Positions 10,332-22,161 of a stretch of 64,000 nucleotides of DNA are shown here, piece by piece. Positions within the stretch are counted from its first letter, which is position 1; each line of letters starts with the position of its first letter. Where the stretch lies: positions 21,295 through 85,294 of the forward strand of contig JAHQIW010005860.1 in NCBI GenBank assembly GCA_019055375.1, read 5' to 3'. The position numbers and the translations under genes are program-made. The notes under the pieces are model-generated. The model made no database searches and was not told where the DNA came from. It worked only from the letters and a program-made list of their open reading frames with translations. The DNA comes from Parelaphostrongylus tenuis (Eukaryota > Nematoda > Chromadorea > Rhabditida > Metastrongylidae).

Positions 10332-13300
10332 CTGAAAAATTAGTATAATGCACATCTTGATACATTTGTTAAGATATAGCACTATCATCATTGGCTAAGA
10401 TATAGCGTAACCAGGCAGCAAAAGTCATCGAACAAACGGATTTGGCAAGAGTTGATAAAAAAAAAAAACCATTTTGAACACGAAGTAATCGTGCAGAGTG
10501 CCCTACAATGTATTGGATTGGCAAGAAATTTCCCGAATTTTTCCGTTTATGTTGATTGCTTTTCACGCATCTGAATTTTTGTTTCCATTATTGTTCAGAG
10601 CAGCACCTTGCGGTTATTTTGATATAAAAAGTCTGGAAAACTTCGAGTTAACCCAAGACACGTGATCGTAGGTTCCATGCTTCCAGAGTTCAGCAAGCCT
10701 TCTATCACTTCAAAGCCAGAACTTAGTAGCAAACCTTCTCTGGAAAATAGCAGCTTAATACGATATAGTTAAACCTCCCGGAGCCGTTTTATGGGTCAGA
10801 TTTGAGAGTAATTATCACGGCGATGCCATGAATGTAGTCGAATGCATAGCCGCATCTTCTCAGGAAAAGAACAACACCAAATGTTTAACCCTTTTCTAAC
10901 AATCAAACAAAGTTGAAAAGCACTTGAACAATAAAATACTTATTAGGTGATTTGAAAAAAAACCAGGGCTTTCACAACTCTTGTGAAATAAGCTCTATAG
11001 AGATTTCCGACGTAATAAGTATACTTTCCTAATTTTCCATCGACTGGTGATTTTGCGATCCAAAGAAGTTGACTAGACTGGATCACGTTCATAAACAGTA
11101 GCGGGGCAAAAAGAAACGACGTTAGAAATGTCTTTGAAGATTTGATCAATGTTCAACTGAATGTCGTATGCGTTGAAGACCGCGAAAACGGGCTCTAAAT
11201 CTCATGCTTTCATCAAGAAACACGAGGAGCTGTTTTATCATACTAGGAAATTTGATATCATTAGTCAACCTTGTACTGATAAGCATGTGACAATACGCAA
11301 AGTCCTCTGCTATTATTAAAGATCTTTCATGTGCTAATGCGCCTAGGCTACAAAATTAGATGGTTGTAAAGGCCGTTCAAGATTTGAACCCTTGAATCCT
11401 AAGTGTCCTCACACACATGTCACACGCCCGAATTTTGTATTAGCGTGCACTGCAATGGAAAAATGGGAATCAATTTGGCAGGCTGAGGTTCTGAGGGGGT
11501 ACTATAATGAAGAGGTTATCCAGCATCACAGAGGAGACTTCTATAAGGATAGTTTTGTTGAAAAAAAACGCTTCAACTACCGAAAAGTTCCCTATATTTC
11601 AACAAGAAAATCACATTTGTTCAAAAAAAAAAAAACTTATCTGTAACCATTATAAAACATTTCTTTTTTTTTTTGTTTTCGTTCTTGCAGTGACTCGATA
11701 GCTTAGGAAGTGCCGATTTTGATACTAAGCTTGATTTTACCTTCCTCTTCGACTGCTTTCGAGGCCTCGCTCAGAGCAGTATAATCTGATAACATATATT
11801 GAGCCTATGATAAGGCATATTATGGCACCCATAAAGCGCAAGACACGTGTTCCCGCCTTTCAGTCTTACCACTTGCACGATGTCTTTCGTTTCCGCCCAT
11901 CCCTTACAGCGAAGTATATCTTGTACAATCGTTCGTACTCGTTGACATAGATAATCGTAGTCCCTGGATATAAACGAATCGACGTTAAACACGCTACGCT
12001 GTACGCGCAAGATACTGCTAAATATTAGTATATGTTGTATGGTTATATACTGCTCAGAATATGTTATCGGACTACACTTTCATGAGCGAAGTCTCAAAGC
12101 AGTCGGAAATAAAGGTATGACAATACACGTTTTACTAGCCACTAGTAAACGACCATACAACGCTGTCCATCGGGTGGTTTTCCACCTTGATGTTTCTCGC
12201 GAGGAATTGGCTGGAACGAAGGGCACTATGCATGAGGGTGAAATGCCGGAACACGTGTACTGCATTATATGAGTGCCATGACAGACCTCATGAAAGGCTC
12301 AAGATATGTTATCAAATCAAGTTTGGGATGTGAAACGACCTTTATACCATGTTATTCTAACAAAAAAAGAAAGATAACGATCTGCTTTCGGAGTACGTTA
12401 TTTCAAGTTCACAGAGAATTTTTTGATAGCATGTAGAAAAATTTTGGTTATATGCGAGCTTCATTGATATGAGAAAATGATTTTTATTGAGGGGAGTTTC
12501 TACAAATGTATTTTGTGTGAAAAAAGCGCCCAGTTGTACTAAAAACGTTATCTTTTTTGATGCGAAAGCCACATAGTTGGGAAGTGACGCATTTTGAACT
12601 CTTTCTCTACAAATCTTTCGACGATGTTGTATAAATGTATTTGGAAAGCAAATTTTCTACAATGAACGACTTTTAAAAGGGACTCATACAGCTACTTCTC
12701 AGTATGAGGCCCGAGGAAGCCATGCTACAGAGTCTGCATTGACCAATTTGAGTACTTTGGAGATAGTGAGTGACAAGTTTAATATTGTTCTTAGCAAAGT
12801 ATAAGTGGGTAATACAAAAAGTCACCACCTAAAATACAATGGAACAAAGTCTATTCCTATCTTTATGAAGATACCCCAAATTTTAAGCCTCATCGACGAA
12901 ATGGCATCACATTGCAATGCGTAGCGCATTTTCATCAAACTGTTCCAGCACGTTTCAACAAAAATAACCTTATCAAGTCTCTTCTATCATATTTTTGCAT
13001 TTGCCGACAAATGAACCCTTCTAAATGGTGACCAAAATTCTAATTTCATTAGAAAACTACCATATTGTCATTATACCGCACTGTGATCGCCGTGCAGTCC
13101 TGTCGCCTGCCGCGTGGAAAACTAACGTAGGACTCAAAGGGTTAAGCGTCATAAAACAGTTCCGAAATCTAACATCCTATTCGTCTCTCCTTCGTGCTTC
13201 TAGTCACCATTACCATCATTGCACATCCCGAAACGCTTTCGCGATAACGATAGCATATATTTTAGCTAGAGATTGCACGATACACTGTTGGTTTATGGTC

Positions 13301-16300
13301 TCTGCACGAGTTAGTCAGTGACAAAGAAGACTGAACATGAGACAATCGTTGAACTATTACCTTGAAATCATGCATGACATGCAATTTGTCGGCCTTTTTT
13401 ATAAAATCTGTGTTTCCCGTATATTCTACCCTGAAAAATAGATAACTGAAGTGATACTGTTTTCATTATCAAAATCAAAATTCACAGAAATTATTACATT
13501 CTATTAATACATATTTGTGAAACGTCCTACAGAGACAGAAGCTCTCCTCAGTTTTCTCTAAACCTACTATCTATTATCCTAGTACTGACCAGATAGCTAT
13601 CATTTCTTGGTGAGCGAACAAGATATTGTTAACGGTAAGACTGACTACGAAAAGTACAATATTGGCTAACGTATCGCCAGTTTCACCTTTCTTAAGGCCT
13701 AAAAAGAGCAAAACTGTTTCGCAATTCACTCAGTCAAATATTTACATGATATCATAAGAAAAACGTGACAGTACTTTTGTTCGCACAATAAACAACTTCT
13801 TTTGAATGTTCATCGTTTCATTCTTGTTAAAACTTTCAACTATTCATTAGGAAACAACCGTGAGGTTTCAAATGGAATGGGAATGTGCTTGATTCAGGTA
13901 AGAAAAATCAGCCTAAGGTATGGCACGACGCTAAGCATAATCGTGATGCACTCCTCCTTGTCGCTAATTCTTGATTTTTGGAACCCATCAAAAATAGTTC
14001 AAAAATTTCCCGCAAGTATACTTTCGGTTCTTTTTTGGAAATACAGATTACTCTGTTGTGTCTTACTGCCCCATGTGAGCTTAGTGGAGTGTTTGGCGTG
14101 AAGTTGAGTTTTCCAACTACAAGCTTTTTTATACGGATGCAGAGTGATGTATCATTCGCCAATGTACATTCTTCTCCGCGTGCTCAACAAGAGTAAGGAA
14201 ACCATACCAGAAATCATGCAATCGAGTCCTCTATGGTTAGGACAGATTCTGCAGTCCTTAGGTTTGCATAGATGGTTATATGATCGGTCACGAATAAAAT
14301 GGCGTCTAAGAGTGATCGATGGTGTTTCGTTCACCCCAAGAAATTCATCTGAACCGACAATGCTTCAGCAAAGTTTTATCTTTTCGTTCTATCCAAGAAG
14401 CTGCGGATGCTTGATAGCCAGTGAGATTGGATAACACCCACTGATGAATGTTTGAAAACACGTTTTTCACAGGCGCAGGTTTCGTTTGTGATGAATGAGA
14501 GGTAAGGTAATGAATCAATATATTTTTATTATATGGCTTTCGGAACCACTTTGTGTTACACGAACTTTTGAAGAGGTTGCCTTAAAGGTTCAAAAATGGA
14601 AGCTAGTTTGTTTATCGGTTATTCCCGGGTAAACTCTATGTACTTTGTCAATTATTTTAACAACTCAGATTATTAATCTGTCTTCTACGGCGTGAACAGA
14701 TGACAAAGCAGTCATCTATATATCATAGAAAAGTAAAGCATGGTTTAGTGCTAGTCGCTGTTTCCACTGCCATTCTTCTCCAAGTGTAAAAAATTCATCG
14801 CGATCACCGAATGACTGAGCTGTCCAGACACTCTTTTGAGGAGCCTGTCATGAGAGTCATACATAGTCATGTTATGGATTTTTCGTGTTCTAAAATGGCT
14901 CGCGGATGGCTTTCTGTATTAATCGACATGTTGGTGTTATATTAAGGATGATCAAGTCGAACGGCTTAATAGCATAAGGGCCATAGAAGACGCGACGCGT
15001 TGCATAGTCGGTCCAGATTACGCTGTTGTCCGTGAAATGCGGAAAGTGTCTCAGTAATTGGGCGAGTATTAGGTAGATAAACCATGTTATACTACCCGTA
15101 AACCCACTTACACAGCTGATGATAGGTCTAATCTTGAGTTTTAAGTGGTCAGTAGATGTAAATGAATATGTATTGAGTTGTATGCCTGGGTCAATAAGTG
15201 TAAGATCACGCATATTAACGAATGAACTTTGAGATGAGAAAACAACTGATGCCTTCAGAACAGGCCTGTCTGCTACTTTGACTCTTTCTATGTTCAGCTT
15301 TCGTTACTAGGTGTTGAATATCTTTTCGGATGATGGATGACAAAGGAAAGTATTTTCAAGATGTTTTCTTCACTAAATTCGGAAGAAAAAACGACGTCCC
15401 AAACAATAAGTTGTGAAGATAAGCTCCCATTTACCATCCTCTTTCATTTATTCAACGAAATAGGCATAGCTATAGAATGTTACTTAATATAAAGGGCCGA
15501 CTTAGAGATTGTGATGCAGTTGCTGGAAAACCACCACAAACACTCCAAGACGTGAGCTAGTCCATGATCGTTTGTATAGACGTCGATGAGGAAGGAAAAA
15601 ACTGCATAATTTGCTCTAACGATAGAGAAGGCGATTGCATGAGCTCGCGTGCGGTGTACGTGATAACAAGTAAATAATGCGGGAACAAATACACTGGCGA
15701 CGGGGGCAAATCATCTTGCATCCGTGTAAAAAAAGCACTTATGGAGGGATGTTTGAAGTTAATTCAAACACTGCATCAAGTAAGCGTAGGGCAGAAAGAC
15801 ATAAACAGTTAATTAGTTGTGGCAGAAATCAGTATTCACGGGAAAGAACTTTCAAAAAAATCATCGCCAAAAACTCTCGCAACTAATTGGATGATTTACA
15901 GAAATCCAACAATAAACCACAAAGAGAGTATTTTGTGATCGTGAGTGGCTTTAAGCCACATATCAAGCTGCTCTATTCTGACCTGAGCCAAAAACCTCAC
16001 TATTTTAACCTCATCTAAGGAGCGGTGCAGCTAGTCTCGAGGCAATAACATAAAACTCATAAAGAACCAAAACGGTGCGTATTGCATAGAACGTTATTAT
16101 TAGGATGAAAAGTAACTTCTCGGCACTTGTAAAACATTGAGAAAATTATGCATAATTCCAAACAAAAAACAATAATCCTTCAAAATTATGGCCATCATTT
16201 TCCATGACTCTCCACCATTGGTCCGCCAAGATATGGATTTGGTCGAAGTCGCCATCGTCTTCAACTTCGTATCAAGAACTTTTGACATTCTTATTCGAAT

Positions 16301-19300
16301 TCATCAAACAATTCAAATCCGGCAACCCTACAAAACTTTTGCATTCCGTGCGGAGAAAAAGGTCAAAATCCGGTGCAGCGCAATCTGGACTGCAGGCAGG
16401 ATGTGGCAGAATCTCGACTCCGTCCAATCCATCAAACTTGTCTTTGGACTTTTTGGCAGTGCGCAGTCTGGCATTGTATTCCTCCATCAAAGCGCGCTTT
16501 CGGTTGACCAAAGACGGGACCAGATCCGGAAATTGGCGGACCGATGACAGAAAGTCGTAGAAAACGATTACCCTTATTTTGACGAATTGTTATCGTTTTT
16601 GTTCGGAATTCACGCATAAATTTCATTTTACAAGTGTCCAAAAACTGTTTCCAACCATAGTACTATTCAAATGAAATATTTGCAGTCAGTTTTATTTGCT
16701 GAGTGTGTGAAAGTGTTTGATTGAGTTGAACGGACAATTAAACCTGACAGGCTCTGAAGAAGACGAAATCGCTAAAACGTCCGTCAATAAACGTACTACA
16801 CTGTATTCAATAGATCTTGACGTTACAAATCTTGTGTCTGCTCAACAAAGAGATACTAAACCTCTTCAGTCCTGTCAAAAACGCTTCAGTTTTCAAAAGT
16901 GTCCGCTATCAGCTAACCTTATGCTATGTCCACTATTTTCCTTCTGCATTGAGAATTTTAGTGCTGCTTCAATCGATACCAAGGGGCTATCTTCGTAAAC
17001 TCTACGAAAGAAATCCTTCTTGTATTTTCGGCTGAAAGCAGATAAACATAAATAACCATGTGTAAGAGAACAAAACAAAGGGAAAAAAACTAACATCAAG
17101 GAGATAGTCAAGATTCATAGAGGTAAATACGACAGGTGCTGAATTCAAAACCACTTTTGCAAGGTGTTTGTCGAAGAATTGGCCCCTGAAAAAATCTCGA
17201 AAGAAATTTCGCAAATTTTATTTGGTACATGATGGAAGATATGAATAAATTTCAACACATTTTGACGAGTACGGCTTAGATTTTCGACTTCGAACAGTGT
17301 ATCTTTGTGAAGTCTGCCATATGAAATAGAACTCAGCACAAACTAAAGATCTTTCCTACAAATCAGTTTTATCAAATAGAAATTCCTTGATTCTACGACT
17401 ATAAAGCTGATTTTCTGGAGTCCTATTCTACTCTTCAAAGCAAAGCAGTATCTCCAACACCAATACACTGAACAATGGCATATCCTTAAACATCATAAAC
17501 CTATGGTGTCCCGTGATATACTTTGCGCAGCTTCCACTCGTAATGAAAAAAGACTTTTCCTCTCTAGATGCACTACAGTATTAAGATCTCGAGGTTGAAA
17601 AACGTGACTGGCAGTCGGAAAACAATGCGTACTATCATGACAATGATGCCTACTCTCTTTTAGAAGTAGGTTTGTTCCCAGACACTAAAATACTAACCTA
17701 CTCAAAAAAGCGTGCAGGTTCTCAAACAACAACTATCATAATGCGTTTAAGATCCACTTACTGCTGGCGCCCTCTTTACCAGATGGTGTCATTTTTGTGC
17801 GACTAATCTCTGGACGAATACATTGGCGATCCTGGAAATTGCCAGGCATTATAAGGAAGACAATTCGAAAAGAAAAGCGAAGAGTTAGAAATATATGCCT
17901 ACATTTCGAATATCAGGTTCCCGCATCCAATCGTCCCAAAATCCAGCAGGCCACTTTGGTCCAAACTCTTTCCACAACTTTTCTAAATTTATCCGTATAA
18001 CATTGGACATTCAGGTGATATACGTCAGAGAACTGAAAAGTGTGGCATGACAAGTTGTAGAGCAAACAGAGTACCTCGTCATCATCCAGCCGAGTCCGGA
18101 GAAAAAATCGGTGCGATACAACAAAGAATTAGCGGAAAAGTCAATGCTTCCATTCTAAAAAATTCGAATTTTTAAAGCTCTCTCGCATAACGAAACAATC
18201 AAAATTCCAAGAGCGTCTAATTTCAATCTCGGCATTGTACAGTAATTATAGTTTATACCTTAGTAAGCCGACACGAAAACTTTATAATACAATTCGTTCG
18301 ATTAGCTGATTTTTAGGCTCGAGGAAGAAGAAACTGCCAATACGTTGCTGTTCGAACAAATCGCATTAAAGTACCATTATTTTTGACTGTTTTTCCAAGA
18401 CCTCGCTCAAGATCAATACATCCTGACAGCATATGTTGAACCTTTCATGAAGGTCTGTTATGAGCACTTACCTATACAGTGTAATACACGTGTTTCGACC
18501 CTGCAGCCTCCTCAGTTGCCCGGTACCCCTTGTCTGTTCCTATCACTCTCGGGGAGAATCCCTCACATAGAGGCATCATCGACGAACACGTTACACCGCG
18601 CTTCAAGTGAAAATTCACTTCACACATGGGTAACATCACTGCACGTCAAGTGTCACGATCACCGGACATTGCAGTGATCAACAGTCGATTTTCTCAAGGC
18701 TGGTATTTTTATTATACGAGGCGAGGGGTACTGTGCAAATGATGAAGCTGCAAGGTTGAAACATATGTATTGCACTGTATAAGTGGTCATGACAGACCTA
18801 ATGAAGACTCACAATATGCTGCCATCATGAATTATAGCAACCTCATGTAAGGTTACGAAGTAGAAATCTGTGAATTATGGCAGTTGAAACGCTCAATATG
18901 ATTTACAAGTAAGCTATAGAGCAGACTCTGGAGATGCACCAAAAGAACTATACCTTGCCGTTGTCATTCCACGCTGAAACACACCACAGTTTAGGATCGA
19001 TCTCTAAGAGATATCGCGTAGCGGAAAAATATTCAAAAAAGTCAGCCGAAACATCAAGATCATCTAAAACGTCATTTTTCGTGCACTTTAGCCGCGAAAA
19101 CGTTTTCCACTAACCCTCCAACAGAATGGCGGTGTTGTATCGAAGCACGTCGAAAACATACTCCAAAGCTAGCTTATAGTGCCTTGCAATATAGTAATAT
19201 GTCATATATCGACTGTGCACACTGGGTACAGTGACTCCTTCCTGCTGAGCGCTTTTGTGCTGAAAAAATTAGTCAACCTTGTTGCCCAAAGATCAAAGCT

Positions 19301-21701
19301 GGACTAGACTGATAAGATTGGAACCGTTGATATAGGCATCAGTAGCTAGAGCATAAAGGATTAAATTTTCGACGTTGATCAATCCTTAATGGAGTCATGC
19401 ATTCGATTTCATCAAAATTCGTTTTAGGTGAACTGAATGCCTACTGGCCTTTATAGTGAATCGCAGTGGCCTAGCAATGTATCAAATCAGTGCTGATATT
19501 CTCTCAAACAAGTCTGCTACTATTCGCCAAGTCCAGAGAAAAGGAAGCTTAGCGAGCTATGGGTGAGGAGGTGAACCATCGACCACATGTGTGTCGCAGG
19601 GCACCTCTAACCACTGCGCTGATACACCACCTTGATGGCATCAACTTTTGAAATATTGATGTCCATCCGAGAGTCTTACAGCAGTGATATCAGACTAGTT
19701 ACTAACAAATTCACCAGCTTACCTTAATATAATGAACTTGGTCGCGAAACTTGGCTACAGCTCGTTGCACTGCAACATTATCGCAGTCCTGACTAATAAT
19801 AATAGGAAAAAGATCCTTAGACGGACGATACCTAAATTAGAACAAAATTACTATTACCGCTTGCGAGCCATTCACAAATAAATTCATAATAAAGGAGTTA
19901 CAAATTTTGAATAGATAAGCATATAAAACTGTACTACAAATCAACTTCTCAATAAGGTTAGCAGCAGCTGTTGGACGATTACAGGTGAACACCTGCAATA
20001 TACTTTTCTAAAACCATAACTCTTTGACTGAACATCTAAGAGTGTTGAGGAGTTTGTGAGAACACTTCACCTGAGGAAGGAGTTGAACCCGCATTTCACC
20101 TAAACCGGAGCGCTGTGCTACAACTACACCACTGAAGCCACCGCTTTACAACTATATCTTCTCTCTGATAGAAATTATCGAATTTGTCAGCAACCGACAT
20201 TTAACAGATTTGATCTGATAAGCACATATCGGCATCAAACCCAGTTGTCTACAGCTACGATAGCTCATATCGTAGAATAGTAGCGCAGCGGTGGGCTTCA
20301 ATGGTGAAGTGGTATCGGCGCCACCAGTGTGAGTGAAACTCGAGTTCAACTTCCGCCCTAGATCGATGCGCATTTTACTCAGTATATCTTGGACGTATAG
20401 AGCGCATTGTAAAATTAGTTTCAACAAAAATTGAAATCTCAATGAAACGGAAACTTAATGATTAAGTGTACACTGAAATCTTTCTGAAAAGACAAAGGAC
20501 TAAGTAACTAACCAAAACCGCCATAGGTTCTTTCCATTGACGATGAACGCCTTCAGATGAAAAGGTATGAATCTTAAATTAGTATCATGTAGACTGAATA
20601 AATCTTCAAGGTTCATTCCGGTCGGTGGCATAGGTTTGCAAGCCTATCTTCTACGCTGGACACGGTTTCATAAAGAGTGTTAGTAATCATCCAAAGGCTT
20701 AAATCTCAAGCAAGAGCGGTACATGGTCGGTTTCATGAAAATACCTTTTTATAACGCTAAAAAATCAAAAATAAAATTATATTTCTATCGGTCGCGCCAT
20801 ACTATTACTTCGCTGGAAGCACGAAAAGCATATAAACGTGTAGAGGAAATCTTCCAGTATCAGAGTCAGACGTTCAATCCGGAGTTTATCCAAAGCGGAG
20901 GAACAATTCCTACTCAAATGCACCTCACTTAGGCGCCATCAATCATGTTCGCGCCGACCTCTTCTGCTCCCCACCTGCCACCGCATGAATTGGCCAAAGA
21001 ACACCTGCTCGTGCAAGTGGATCAATCTTATATTCCGCTGCGTTGCAGAGAAAGGCTTTTCAGATTAAGACAGCGTTAGAATGATTACGCTATCGAATGA
21101 CACTAGTAGCCGAGAAAGCGCTCTGTGTTGCGAGAAATATGCGTGTCAAAAACATAATTTATTCTGGATCTTTCAGCGTTATTAAAGAAACTTTCAAAAA
21201 AAACCGTACGTCACGCAGCTGAATTGAGCTTCGAAATTACAAACTCTACGGACTTCTTCATCAGTGTAAGAGCTTGAAAATCTGTGCTACCAAACGGAAA
21301 GTGCCTCTTCTATAACATCTAAACTTTTTCCTCCTATGTGATTAAAAACCTTGAACGAAAAGAACTTTGTTAGGATAGGAGGTCACAATAGTCAGAACAG
21401 TGACCTTTTGTGAGGTTCTGCCAATGTTCAAACGTTGAATAGCGTTTCTCAGCTTTTGGACTTCTTCTTGTTCATCTCTCACTTGAATTTGTAATTTATC
21501 AATCGCTAACGATAACTCCACGGCTTTGATGTTAACCTGGAAGCATAATGCTCTTATTATTACCGATAAGAAGTGTGACGTAGAAAGAAAACTTACTCGT
21601 CTTTGTGGAACATCACGTACAGCTAATGTAATAAACAAATATATCCATACGATTGCAGCCAATCCAAGAAATATGAGAAAATTGGTCCTATAAATTTCCA
21701 T
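10194..21701 (-). CDS. mgat1: alpha-1,3-mannosyl-glycoprotein 2-beta-N-acetylglucosaminyltransferase (GnT-I)
   Basis: Transfers GlcNAc from UDP-GlcNAc to the alpha-1,3 mannose of Man5GlcNAc2, the step in the medial Golgi that opens complex N-glycan synthesis. Exons that I can read: 21597-21701, 21350-21536, 19723-19831, 19115-19259, 18954-19063, 18075-18154, 17903-17982, 17762-17831, 17095-17185, 16918-17031, perhaps 10964-11038, and 10194-10331. Conserved blocks in order are [94 protein letters not shown] and [13 protein letters not shown]. elegans has three paralogues (gly-12, -13, -14) and I cannot tell which this is. About 5 codons before YRPS and about 7 before AGVPR are not located. Three junctions break phase by one base. 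Introns carry MITEs, SINEs and a mariner remnant. Confidence 0.88.
10964..11038 (-). CDS. mgat1: candidate GnT-I exon
   Basis: After the acceptor AAAATTAG the minus strand reads [20 protein letters not shown] then L, with a GT donor. The pattern Y-x-G ... A-x-F/Y ... K-A-L resembles the segment before the C-terminal AGVPR block. Flanking phases do not join cleanly and the expected MDDLK-like residues are absent, so this is tentative. Confidence 0.3.
11745..12330. repeat. palindromic MITE (family P), copy in the transferase intron
   Basis: Left arm has CGAGGCCTCGCTC, GTTGAGCC-like text and AGACACGTGTTCCC. Right arm has GGAACACGTGTACTGC and GACAGACCTCATGAAAGG. The arms are inverted relative to each other with about 300 bp of unrelated middle. 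Open frames at 11771-12010 and 12039-12272 are by-products. Confidence 0.6.
12340..14889. other. intron sequence of the transferase gene, nothing recognised
   Basis: AT-rich with short open frames on both strands (for example 13908-14162 minus and 14144-14434 plus). None has family motifs. A GGGTTAA end-like motif at about 13139-13145 recalls the TTAA-type element ends at 29093-29260. Confidence 0.4.
14890..15213 (-). CDS. hydrophobic open frame, possible membrane-protein exon
   Basis: 107 codons, open from ATG to stop. One clear membrane-like segment (around [20 protein letters not shown]) is followed by a second weaker one near the end. The style recalls nematode seven-helix receptors but no diagnostic motif is present. 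It lies within the large 3' intron region of the transferase on the same strand. Could be chance, a pseudogene or a nested gene. Confidence 0.22.
   Translation of the reverse strand: MRDLTLIDPGIQLNTYSFTSTDHLKLKIRPIISCVSGFTGSITWFIYLILAQLLRHFPHFTDNSVIWTDYATRRVFYGPYAIKPFDLIILNITPTCRLIQKAIREPF
16090..16640 (-). mobile_element. mariner transposase remnant
   Basis: Minus strand gives [24 protein letters not shown] text, then [12 protein letters not shown], the mariner HPxYSPD block, [14 protein letters not shown] and DLNCLMN. Plus-strand text GCGCTTTCGGTTGACCAAAG recurs in the copy at 35060-35590. Frame-broken. Confidence 0.7.
16918..17185 (-). CDS. mgat1: GnT-I exons 9-10
   Basis: Exon 9 (17095-17185) encodes [20 protein letters not shown] and MNLDYLLD. 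Exon 10 (16918-17031) encodes [20 protein letters not shown], aligned with the family stretch after the SYL motif. Exon 8 leaves one base and exon 9 offers one before GGC, so one base is missing. Exon 9 ends in phase 0 and exon 10 offers one extra C. A weaker acceptor (TTTCGAG) for exon 9 and a later donor (TT|GTTCTC, leaving a 40-base intron) for exon 9/10 would restore phase. Confidence 0.8.
17762..18154 (-). CDS. mgat1: GnT-I exons 6-8: acceptor-side catalytic segment
   Basis: Exon 6 (18075-18154) starts NGSIDF and contains [15 protein letters not shown]; most family members have FFPGLGW, so the Pro is Ser here. Exon 7 (17903-17982) encodes [20 protein letters not shown], which carries the conserved Asp pair next to the proposed catalytic base. 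Exon 8 (17762-17831) encodes [12 protein letters not shown] and GKEGAS. The exon 6/7 join has one base too many (AG + AA before AAG TTG TGG). An in-phase alternative donor inside the intron would add 14 codons foreign to the family. Confidence 0.85.
18395..18835. repeat. palindromic MITE (family P)
   Basis: Left arm AGACCTCGCTCAAGATC then ATACACGTGTTTCGACC. The right arm repeats it inverted (GGTTGAAACATATGTATTGC, TCATGACAGACCTAATGAAG). Lies in the transferase intron between exons 5 and 6. Confidence 0.65.
18954..19831 (-). CDS. mgat1: GnT-I exons 3-5: nucleotide-sugar binding half
   Basis: Exon 3 (19723-19831) encodes [17 protein letters not shown] and ends YIK. Exon 4 (19115-19259) encodes the block with [16 protein letters not shown] and ends ILLE plus one base. 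Exon 5 (18954-19063) completes the Asp and gives [12 protein letters not shown] and [10 protein letters not shown]. The EDD motif that holds the metal and UDP-GlcNAc therefore spans the exon 4/5 junction. Phases join perfectly (0, 1/2, 0), all donors are GT and all acceptors AG. EDD as metal site is known for rabbit GnT-I. Confidence 0.9.
19310..19650 (-). repeat. tRNA-derived SINE (family F4)
   Basis: Right end, minus strand: a tRNA-like head (CGCAGTGGTTAGAGG, with a B-box relative near 19585). Left end: a tail block with GACGTTGATCAATCC and CATGCATTCGATTTCATC. Other F4 copies lie at 26372, 26795, 30830 and 59765. Confidence 0.6.
20060..20400. repeat. head-to-head pair of tRNA-like SINEs around a core (family F2)
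   Basis: A minus copy (20075-20150: TTGAACCCGCATTTCACC on the plus strand) and a plus copy (20288-20375: TCAATGGTGAAGTGGTATCG, then GAGTTCAACTTCCGCCC) face each other. Between them lies GTCAGCAACCGACATTTAAC and ATCAAACCCAGTT, the same core found in the F1 composite at 32745. Confidence 0.7.
20690..21180 (+). repeat. Rep-A, long copy
   Basis: Begins CGGTACATGGTCGGTTTCAT and continues through CTGGAAGCACGAAAAGCATA to CTATCGAATGA and GAGAAATATGCGTG. Collinear with 36360-36870. Lies in the transferase intron between exons 2 and 3. Confidence 0.7.
21350..21701 (-). CDS. mgat1: GnT-I exons 1-2: signal anchor and coiled-coil stem
   Basis: Exon 1 (21597-21701) gives a 7-residue cytoplasmic tail, MEIYRTN, then a hydrophobic anchor (residues 8-27) and VPQRR, and ends at CGA|GTAAGT. 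Exon 2 (21350-21536), after the acceptor CTTCCAG, gives a charged heptad-like stretch ([20 protein letters not shown]), the stem typical of type II Golgi transferases. It ends with [14 protein letters not shown], aligned with the first strand of the catalytic domain. A short piece is missing before exon 3. Confidence 0.8.
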
Positions 21702-21715
21702 GATACTCTTTGATA
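21702..21715 (-). promoter_or_regulatory. short 5' leader after a likely trans-splice acceptor
   Basis: On the minus strand AATATTTTAG (ending at 21716) lies 14 bases before the chosen ATG. It matches a nematode 3' splice site with no upstream exon in sight, so spliced-leader addition is likely. This favours the ATG at 21701 over the upstream in-frame ATG at about 21743. Confidence 0.45.
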
Positions 21716-21849
21716 CTAAAATATTTGCCTTTAATGCATTCATTACTTTCACTATTAACAGATACAATGGATTTATAGAAGATGACGAAAACAAAATACA
21801 TTGAAGAAACTGACAAACTTGTGCAACCGCTGGGAAGGAGGAGAAAAAC

Positions 21850-22161
21850 ACTTCAAATCATAACTTTCGTTTCGAGTGTTTTCTTAAGACCACAGCTCAA
21901 ATTTCAATATGCCTTGCAATCATATTTGAGCCACGCATGTCACTTGTCTGCCAAACAGGGCTGACTTATAGAGCCCGATACACGTGTTTCGATCATGCGA
22001 TCTGCCCGACTTGCCCACGATTGAGAAAGGGTAACTGCCCGACTGACGAGATCGCAAGATCGAAACACGTGTATCGGGCTCTATAAGTCAGCCCTGTTTG
22101 ACAGACCACTGACATGCGTGGCTCAAATATGAGTGCAAGGCATATTGAAACTTCAAATCAT
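21850..22161. mobile_element. near-perfect palindromic MITE (family P) upstream of the transferase
   Basis: Arms of about 110 bp pair across a short middle. GCCCGATACACGTGTTTCGA (left) pairs with TCGAAACACGTGTATCGGGC (right), and CAATATGCCTTGCA pairs with TGCAAGGCATATTG. The direct repeat acttcaaatcat lies at 21850-21861 and 22150-22161. The element ends about 150 bp before the transferase start codon. Confidence 0.8.

Noticed and set aside
12039..12272. 77-codon plus frame
   Set aside because: Lies in the inner part of a family P MITE with an equally open minus frame.
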